This document shows positions 58,920 to 64,000 of a stretch of DNA of 64,000 nt, piece after piece. Under the pieces are notes generated by a model. That model searched no databases. It saw nothing but the letters and a program-made list of their open reading frames with translations, and was not told the origin of the DNA. The DNA is from VBWE01 sp943372645. Its GTDB lineage: Bacteria > Bacteroidota > Bacteroidia > Palsa-965. The position numbers and the translations under genes were made by a program. Numbering within the stretch: position 1 is the stretch's first letter; each line of letters begins with the position of its first letter. The stretch is from the NCBI GenBank assembly GCA_943372645.1, contig CALRZN010000021.1:1-64000 (forward strand), in the 5' to 3' direction.

Positions 58920-59382
58920 GATCGCTGTACTGCTGTTTGCCGCCACCGCACTGCTGGCCGCTTGCACCTCAAAAAATGCAGGAGACAAAAACGACACACT
59001 AAATAACGAACGCAGCCTGGTGGATGCGCCGAAAGTAACTGCACCGGACAAACCGGCTGTGCTGCAGGACCGGAAACCCGGGGTGATGTATGATGGTGAT
59101 ACCATTCAGCGTTATGAAAACGGCGTGATCAAAATAAAAGGCGTTATGGGTGGCGGAAAACGCCAGGGCCAGTGGATGGCTTTCTTCCCCGACGGCGCGT
59201 TGCAAAGCGAATGTGCGTACCACGATGACAAAGCACACGGGCTGAATGTTACTTACCGCCCGAACGGAACCAAAATATGGAGCGGCTATTACAACATGGG
59301 CATGCAGGTTGGCAAATGGAAATATTACGACGAGCAGGGGAAATTTATTGAGAAGGATTACAAGGGAGAACTGCCGAAGTGA
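58912..59382 (+). CDS. MORN-repeat lipoprotein
   Basis: This gene encodes 156 aa. An SPII signal with the lipobox LLAAC at residues 14-18 marks a lipoprotein. Three MORN-like repeats follow: GKRQGQWMAFFPDGALQSE, AHGLNVTYRPNGTKIWSGYY, split here, and QVGKWKYYDEQGKFIEKDY. Its ATG lies inside the end of the upstream MORN gene (8-bp overlap). It ends the operon that began with the polyprenyl synthase. The function is unknown; it could work with its exported neighbour on the cell surface. Confidence 0.85.
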   Translation: MNKIAVLLFAATALLAACTSKNAGDKNDTLNNERSLVDAPKVTAPDKPAVLQDRKPGVMYDGDTIQRYENGVIKIKGVMGGGKRQGQWMAFFPDGALQSECAYHDDKAHGLNVTYRPNGTKIWSGYYNMGMQVGKWKYYDEQGKFIEKDYKGELPK

Positions 59383-59798
59383 TTTTGTTAAATAGTTTGT
59401 TTTACAAAACCGGGTGCGTATAAAATAGATCCTTACCAGTTTGCAGTTTTGATTCTGTTCCGGAAAACGATCCTGGTTCTTAAAAAAACACCCGTCTGAT
59501 TCCAAAGGAGGGCTCCCGAAATTATTGAACTTTAATTACCGTCAGTTCGAGCGGCAGTCGAGAACAGGTTTTATTCGATCTTACATCACTATTCTCGACT
59601 GCCGCTCGAACTGACGTGTGTATTTTTTACTTTGTTGTTTTTAGAATGCCGCTCGAACTGACGTATGTCTTCGCTTTAAAATAACCACTATTACCAGTTA
59701 TTTAAAACCATTCTATTTTCTCCATTTGTTGAACAAAGCGCATAAGCAGTTGTTATACTGTTGAACACACCCAAACAGTTCTTTCTTAACTGCAAGCC
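59383..59798. repeat. Intergenic region with 25-bp perfect inverted repeat
   Basis: No gene is seen in these 416 bp. Positions 59540-59564 and 59592-59616 are perfect 25-nt inverted arms with a 27-nt loop. The 17-nt sequence GCCGCTCGAACTGACGT at the end of the right arm recurs directly at 59648-59664. About 59425-59500 resembles the foldback repeat family at 36738. The remainder is AT-rich with nothing clear. A terminator role for the MORN operon is possible, but no T-run directly follows. Confidence 0.75.
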
Positions 59799-60329
59799 AT
59801 GCAAACCACCGGCGATCACCCGACTCCCGGCGCTGCACCATTCCATCACGGATCGGAATCACGGCAACGCCACCTTATTGAACAGTTAACCCATGCCATT
59901 CTTTTTGAGACGTTGCTGATATTGGCGCTAATTGTATTTGCGCTTTACCAGCAGTACTGGCTGAGCAAACCGGATAATGTAATCACATCCGTTGCAGCAG
60001 CAGCCCCGGCAGATAACGTGAAGAATAGTTACGTACCCGCTGCGGGCGAACCGAACGGCGAAACAATTTTTGACGCCAAATGCTCCTCGTGTCATTATGC
60101 CAGCAGCGAAACAAGCACCGGCCCCGGCCTTGCAGGTGCTGCAGAGCGGGTTCCAAGCCGCGCCTGGTTGCACAAATGGGTGCAAAACCCTGCAGGGTTA
60201 ATCAACTCCGGTGATGCGTATGCAGTAAAAATTTACGAGAAACACAAACCAACCCTGATGCCCCCGCAGAACCTGACGGAAGCAGAAATTGATGCAGTGT
60301 TTGCGTACGTGGATGCGGTTAATCAATGA
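59799..60329 (+). CDS. Membrane-anchored c-type cytochrome
   Basis: This gene encodes 176 aa. A long cytoplasmic start (about 1-30) precedes one membrane helix (FETLLILALIVFALYQQYWL, about 36-55), then a periplasmic linker and a single cytochrome c domain (about 85-176). The heme-binding motif CSSCH is at residues 94-98, and the axial Met is in HKPTLMPPQNLTEAEI. It would carry electrons in the respiratory chain or to an oxidase; its partners are not present here. The size and motif place it with monoheme class I cytochromes. Single gene. Confidence 0.9.
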   Translation: MQTTGDHPTPGAAPFHHGSESRQRHLIEQLTHAILFETLLILALIVFALYQQYWLSKPDNVITSVAAAAPADNVKNSYVPAAGEPNGETIFDAKCSSCHYASSETSTGPGLAGAAERVPSRAWLHKWVQNPAGLINSGDAYAVKIYEKHKPTLMPPQNLTEAEIDAVFAYVDAVNQ

Positions 60330-60339
60330 TCGTTTAAAT

Positions 60340-60466
60340 CAGACATCCTATAATAAGTGGCAGCAGCAGTAGGCAGTGGCAGTCGTGTTTTCGTAAGCAA
60401 CAGATTCATCTTCTGAAATACCTGCCGACTGCCACTGCTGCCTGCCACTGCCGACTGGTTCAGGAT
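60340..60466. repeat. Dispersed foldback repeat (copy 2)
   Basis: This copy begins with AGACATCC and contains the same GTGGCAG/CTGCCAC-rich arms and core (60382-60451) as 36738-36869. The outer arm on the right is degraded (no GATGTCTG), so only the inner arms pair well. Confidence 0.7.
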
Positions 60467-60525
60467 CTATTTTACGAATACGCGGTTTTGTATGCGATCT
60501 ATTTTAAACGATCTTTACACCCACT

Positions 60526-60993
60526 ATGGGCTACGAAATCGAACGCAAGTTTTTACTCCGCAACAACGACTGGTTGCAGGCCATTCATGAACCCGGTAAA
60601 AATTACTGCCAGGGCTACCTGCTCCGCGAAGGCGGCCGCACCGTGCGCATACGCACAGCCGGGGCACAGGGCTTTATCACCATCAAAGGCAAAAGCAACG
60701 GGCTCGGCAAACCGGAGTTTGAATATGAAATTCCGATTGAAGATGCCGAAGCACTTTTGCAATTGTGCAGTCCCTCGCTCATTTTTAAAACACGTTACCT
60801 CGTAAAACATGTTAATCACCTCTGGGAAATTGATGTGTTTGAAGGCGACAACGCCGGGCTCATCGTTGCCGAAATAGAACTGGAACACGAAGCCGAAGAA
60901 TTTCAATTGCCCGAATGGGCCGGCGAAGAAGTTACTGCAGACGGACGATACTCCAATGCGAGTTTGTCTCGTTTCCCTTTTTGTAACTGGTGA
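60526..60993 (+). CDS. CYTH-domain protein
   Basis: CYTH domain (155 aa) of the triphosphate-tunnel metalloenzyme superfamily. The metal-binding signature ExExK is E4-I-E-R-K8 in GYEIERKFLL, and VRIRTAGAQGFITIKGKS and EIDVFEGDNAGLIVAEIEL supply the tunnel's Arg, Lys and Glu residues. Likely substrates are inorganic triphosphate or a nucleotide triphosphate; the family is diverse. The start at the ATG in MGYEIERK is the family start. Its last codons (SLSRFPFCNW) recur with changes at 61378-61407, beyond the next ORF. Confidence 0.9.
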   Translation: MGYEIERKFLLRNNDWLQAIHEPGKNYCQGYLLREGGRTVRIRTAGAQGFITIKGKSNGLGKPEFEYEIPIEDAEALLQLCSPSLIFKTRYLVKHVNHLWEIDVFEGDNAGLIVAEIELEHEAEEFQLPEWAGEEVTADGRYSNASLSRFPFCNW

Positions 60994-60999
60994 AAAAAT

Positions 61000-61043
61000 G
61001 CTCAATAATCAATTTTCAATGCTCAATCCTCATCGGACGGACC
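61000..61043. repeat. Direct repeat flanking the small ORF (left copy)
   Basis: CTCAATAATCAAT followed by TTCAATGCTCAA..CATCGGAC recurs at 61423-61473, where a 16-nt palindrome ATCCGCCGCGGCGGAT (61435-61450) is inserted. Together with the CYTH 3' end repeat it brackets the ORF 61053-61367. Confidence 0.65.
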
Positions 61044-61052
61044 GGCTAAACT

Positions 61053-61367
61053 ATGGGAACATACAATCACCTGTTTGCGACTGTAAACTGTCCCAATTGC
61101 GGGAAGGAGAATCTTTTTACAATTCAGTACAAGCATGGCGATTGCTGGCTTTACGATTACAAGATAGGCGATGCAATCAGGTGGGGAGGGAATGATTATT
61201 TCCAGGATGAACACATAGAACCTCCGATTAAGGATTACATGAGCCATATCAATGAAGATTTACTAATTGAAGGAATGGCCGATAAGTGCCCGTTTTGTAA
61301 TTATGATTCTCCGGAGTTTTTAATTCGGATTGAAGGAAATATCATCCGTTCTGTTTCGAAAAAGTAA
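61053..61367 (+). CDS. Small zinc-ribbon protein of unknown function
   Basis: This gene encodes 104 aa. Two CxxC pairs (CPNCG at residues 13-17 and CPFCN about 84-88) make a zinc-ribbon likely. A charged and aromatic middle (GDCWLYDYKIGDAIRWGG, DYFQDEHIEPPIKDYM) lies between. I do not recognise a family. It is more AT-rich than its neighbours. It lies inside direct repeats that include the 3' end of the CYTH gene, so it is likely an inserted accessory gene. No signal peptide is present. Confidence 0.65.
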   Translation: MGTYNHLFATVNCPNCGKENLFTIQYKHGDCWLYDYKIGDAIRWGGNDYFQDEHIEPPIKDYMSHINEDLLIEGMADKCPFCNYDSPEFLIRIEGNIIRSVSKK

Positions 61368-61377
61368 ACACTTCACG

Positions 61378-61407
61378 CTGTTGTCGCAGTTTCCTTTTTG
61401 CAACTGA
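61378..61407 (+). pseudogene. Second, diverged copy of the CYTH gene's 3' end
   Basis: This piece reads L-L-S-Q-F-P-F-C-N-stop in the frame of CYTH residues S-L-S-R-F-P-F-C-N(-W). Among the matching codons, TCT/TCG, TTC/TTT and TGT/TGC are silent differences. The similarity goes on, with gaps, through 61473. The likely reading is a scar of recombination around the small ORF. Confidence 0.55.
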
Positions 61408-61455
61408 TAATAAAATTGAAATTCTCAATAATCAATCCGCCGCGGCGGATCAATG

Positions 61456-61528
61456 TTCAATGCTCATCGGACAGCACACTTGAAAATTTTCATTTAAAAA
61501 AGGCAGCATCGCTCCGATGAGCATTGAA
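61456..61528. repeat. 16-bp perfect inverted repeat before the dnaG end
   Basis: TTCAATGCTCATCGGA (61456-61471) and TCCGATGAGCATTGAA (61513-61528) are perfect inverted copies with a 41-nt spacer. The left arm belongs to the direct repeat described at 61000-61043. The stem is near the dnaG stop (61577) and could also affect termination. Confidence 0.6.
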
Positions 61529-61576
61529 AATTGAGCGTTGAAAATTGAATATTATTTTTTTTGAAGAAATACAATC

Positions 61577-63571
61577 TTATCGTACAACAACCCGCCCCAG
61601 CATCCCCGAAAAAAACTTCTTCGCTTCCAGCAGGTCTTTGGCTTCCTGCATGAGGCGCATGAGGCTGGCCTCGTCTTCTTCGATGCGGATGTATTTCTGG
61701 TTTTCGTGCAGCATGATTTCCACCTTGCGCAGTTTCAGTGCATACACAGCGTGCTGGGCGGTTTGTTTCAGCATCTTGTCTTCGAGCTGGATAAAAATAA
61801 AATGCCGCTCCCAGTCCGAAAGCGTGTAGGGAATTGTAACAAGATCAATCACCAGTTTGCTGATTTCATCATCGTGGTGATGTGTAAAAAAGTTCAGATC
61901 GGGAATCGTGTTCAGCTCCTGCAGGCGCACAAACTCATCAAATATTTTCTGGTGGCCCTGCAACGTAAACACAATCTGGTCCTGCATAATTTCATGCACG
62001 AGCATTTCCGCCAGCGGTACCGGAATTTCAATCGGGCGGCCTTCTTCGTCTTCGCTGTCGGCGGTAATCAGCTGTGTGCCGTACAGCAGCAGCAGGCGGA
62101 TAATTTCACGTTCCTGCGCATCGCTGTTGATGGCGGGCGCGAGTGTTTCTTCCGGCTTCGCCTCGATGTCGGGAATAAAATCAATGCCCGGAATCGGTTC
62201 GGTCGGATCAATGTATTCCGGCTCGGTGCGTTTACTCGAATCGTCTTTTTTCTTGTCGAAATTCTTGCGCCTGATTTTATTCAGCTCGTTCAGCAGCGAC
62301 TGCTCTTCCACATCCATGATGCGGCTGCACTCTTTCACATACACGCTGCGTGTAATGCTGTCGGGAATGAGCGCGATGCTTTCCACGATGTCGCGGATGA
62401 GCGCGGCTTTTTTTATCGGATCGCCATCGGTTTCGGCAACCAGTTGCTGCGTTTTAAACTGGATAAAATCTTTTGTATTCGATTTTATAAAATCGCGCAG
62501 TTCATCACTGCTCACGCGTTTCGAATACGAATCGGGATCTTCGTTATCCGGGAACAGCAGCACGCGCACGTTCATCCCTTCCTCCAGGATGAGGTCAATG
62601 CCTCGGAAACTCGCTTTGATTCCGGCCGGATCGCCGTCGTATAAAATCGTAATGTTACTCGTGTACCGCCGGATGAGGCGGATCTGTTCCACCGTAAGCG
62701 AAGTACCCGACGAAGCCACCACGTTTTCGATGCCGGCCTGGTGCATGGAAATTACATCGGTGTAACCCTCCACGAGAAAACATACATCGTCTTCGATTAT
62801 TTTTTTCTTCGCGAAAAACAGGCCGTAGAGCACCTGGCTCTTGTGGTAAATATCGGTCTCCGGCGAGTTGATGTACTTCGCAATCTTTTTATCCGTCTTC
62901 AGCGTACGTCCGCCGAATGCGATCACGCGGCCGCTGGCATTGTGTACCGGGAAAATAACACGCTCACGAAAACGGTCGAAATACTTGTCTTTGTTTTCGT
63001 CGTTCTGTATCGTGAGCCCGGCTTTCACCATGTACTCCAGCTTGTAGGTATTCTGCAGTGCCGCATCCGTCAGTGGCCGCCAGCCATCGCCGCCGTAGCC
63101 GAGCTGAAACTTTTCGATGATCTCGGGACGGAAACCGCGTTCGCGGAAATACGAAAGCCCGATGGCTTTGCCGGCTTCGGTTTCGTGCAACTGCTGCGTG
63201 TAGAATTTCTGTGCAAACGAACTTACCACGAATAAACTTTCGCGTTCGTTGTCGCGGGCCTGCTGTTCATCGCTGCGCTGTTCTTCCGCAATTTCGATGT
63301 TGTACTTTTTCGCCAGCCAGCGCAGTGCTTCCGGGTACGACAGGTGCTCGTGTTCCATCACAAAGTTCACCGAGTTGCCGCCCTTGCCGCAGCCGAAGCA
63401 CTTGTAAATGCCCCGCACCGGGTTCACGTTAAACGAAGGTGTTTTTTCGTTGTGAAACGGACACAGCCCGATCATATTCACGCCCCGCTTTTTCAGCGAC
63501 ACGAAATCGCCCACCACCTCGTCAATACGGGCGGTGTCGAGAATATGATCGACGGTTTCCTTTGGAATCAT
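61577..63571 (-). CDS. dnaG: DNA primase
   Basis: DnaG (664 aa) makes RNA primers at the replication fork. The N-terminal zinc-binding domain has the CHC2 pattern (LCPFHNEKTPSF and YKCFGCGKGG, residues about 37-65). The catalytic core contains RFRERVIFPVHNASG, GGRTLKTDKKIAKYINSPET, and the TOPRIM blocks VEGYTDVISMHQAG and LYDGDPAGIKAS. The C-terminal domain that binds DnaB is present and divergent, as is usual. The start MIPKETVDHIL is the family start. It is a single gene reading toward the CYTH region. Confidence 0.97.
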   Translation of the reverse strand: MIPKETVDHILDTARIDEVVGDFVSLKKRGVNMIGLCPFHNEKTPSFNVNPVRGIYKCFGCGKGGNSVNFVMEHEHLSYPEALRWLAKKYNIEIAEEQRSDEQQARDNERESLFVVSSFAQKFYTQQLHETEAGKAIGLSYFRERGFRPEIIEKFQLGYGGDGWRPLTDAALQNTYKLEYMVKAGLTIQNDENKDKYFDRFRERVIFPVHNASGRVIAFGGRTLKTDKKIAKYINSPETDIYHKSQVLYGLFFAKKKIIEDDVCFLVEGYTDVISMHQAGIENVVASSGTSLTVEQIRLIRRYTSNITILYDGDPAGIKASFRGIDLILEEGMNVRVLLFPDNEDPDSYSKRVSSDELRDFIKSNTKDFIQFKTQQLVAETDGDPIKKAALIRDIVESIALIPDSITRSVYVKECSRIMDVEEQSLLNELNKIRRKNFDKKKDDSSKRTEPEYIDPTEPIPGIDFIPDIEAKPEETLAPAINSDAQEREIIRLLLLYGTQLITADSEDEEGRPIEIPVPLAEMLVHEIMQDQIVFTLQGHQKIFDEFVRLQELNTIPDLNFFTHHHDDEISKLVIDLVTIPYTLSDWERHFIFIQLEDKMLKQTAQHAVYALKLRKVEIMLHENQKYIRIEEDEASLMRLMQEAKDLLEAKKFFSGMLGRVVVR

Positions 63572-63718
63572 GGCTTTTTGTAACGGACTGCTAAATTAGC
63601 AAGAATGTGGGATTGTGGAACGGGAGATTCCCTGGTAAATCCGCAAAGTATTCATTCAGACAGGTTTCTCATTCAATTAATGCGTCTGAATGATCGGGAA
63701 TAAGTAATCAGCAGATAT

Positions 63719-63959
63719 TCCAATTTATTCAATTTGTTCGTCTGAAGATCTGGACGGGTCCTTTTTTCATCTCGGCTCAGCCGAGACCAAAAAAGGGCAC
63801 CATCCCGCCAAATGGCGGGAAAAACCAGCACGTGCACTGGCATTGTTTGGTTCTATTCATTCCCCATTTAACCGATCCACACATCCATGCTTCGTTCTCT
63901 GAAGCATAAGGGCACGCACTGGTTCACACCGCTCGCGGCCGGTCTCCCCTCGTAATTCG
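63719..63959. repeat. Dispersed intergenic repeat (copy B)
   Basis: The region 63572-64000 has no gene. Its second half is the partner of 44001-44240 (same order, same orientation). At the hairpin point it has two other hairpins: TCTCGGCT/AGCCGAGA (63770-63777 with 63779-63786, 1-nt gap) and TCCCGCCA/TGGCGGGA (63803-63810 with 63813-63820). 63572-63718 shows nothing clear beyond a likely dnaG upstream region. Confidence 0.8.
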
Positions 63960-64000
63960 TATTGGATTTTTTTAATGAGCTTGTTGGGAGGAACTATGTC

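Noticed and set aside
58065..59382. MORN/YwqK pair considered as a toxin-antitoxin system
   Set aside because: Both products carry export signals and share the same repeat; neither looks like a toxin.
61053..61528. Small ORF with flanking repeats considered as an insertion sequence
   Set aside because: The ORF has no transposase motif, and the bracketing sequence includes a neighbouring gene's 3' end, which fits recombination better than transposition.

Overview
The window comes from the chromosome of a member of the Bacteroidota. The evidence is five large secreted proteins with type IX secretion system (T9SS) C-terminal sorting domains, promoter -7 boxes of the TAnnTTTG type, many short SPII lipoproteins, DUF3098, an ECF sigma/anti-sigma pair of the Bacteroidota kind, and DUF3108, MORN/YwqK and WG-repeat proteins. 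GC is near one half by eye, apart from one clearly AT-rich island (about 21.7-22.9 kb). Tyrosine and tryptophan oxygenases (hmgA, hppD, kynA) and a membrane-anchored cytochrome c point to an aerobic heterotroph. I would not assign a genus. I saw no tRNA, rRNA, CRISPR array, transposase or prophage gene.

Layout. 0-12 kb is mostly minus strand: exported proteins, polA, a lipoprotein M28/glutaminyl-cyclase-like peptidase behind cysS, a T9SS beta-propeller-like protein, a MORN/YwqK protein and an L-threonine dehydrogenase-type epimerase. 12-18.8 kb is plus strand: a TPR-TM-PP2C/SpoIIE signalling protein, trhO, hmgA, hppD and a lipoprotein. 18.8-24.3 kb has a WG-repeat lipoprotein coupled to purD, a metallophosphoesterase, an AT-rich Abi_2/AbiF-type HEPN gene preceded by a strongly structured, terminator-ending intergenic RNA candidate, and a helical-repeat protein. 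24.5-34.6 kb holds two giant T9SS proteins that share dockerin-like and cohesin-like modules, with msrB and a sigma/anti-sigma pair between them. 34.6-40.9 kb has kynA, a DUF3108 protein, leuS and another T9SS protein.

40.9-48.6 kb is a housekeeping run on the plus strand: ftsX, DUF3098, uppP, truB, queA and ispD, then a convergent amidohydrolase and rlmN. Downstream of rlmN (48.6-52.7 kb) lies a mosaic slot. A T9SS protein gene is followed by a second, synonymously diverged copy of the rlmN 3' end, then by a VWA-domain protein. 52.7-55.5 kb is a tightly overlapping minus-strand envelope operon that includes an exported YidD-like protein. 55.6-59.4 kb encodes a polyprenyl diphosphate synthase, a GT39-like membrane protein and two MORN/YwqK proteins. 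The right end has cytochrome c, a CYTH protein, a small zinc-ribbon ORF (again followed by a diverged copy of its neighbour's 3' end), dnaG and a dispersed intergenic repeat.

The most interesting signals are (1) the Abi/HEPN gene with its upstream structured RNA, a candidate protein-RNA defence or toxin-antitoxin unit; (2) the duplicated gene 3' ends after rlmN and after the CYTH gene, which look like scars of recombination stacking accessory genes in a slot; (3) the operon pairing an exported YidD with two related TPR/glycine-rich membrane proteins; and (4) at least four families of dispersed hairpin repeats.
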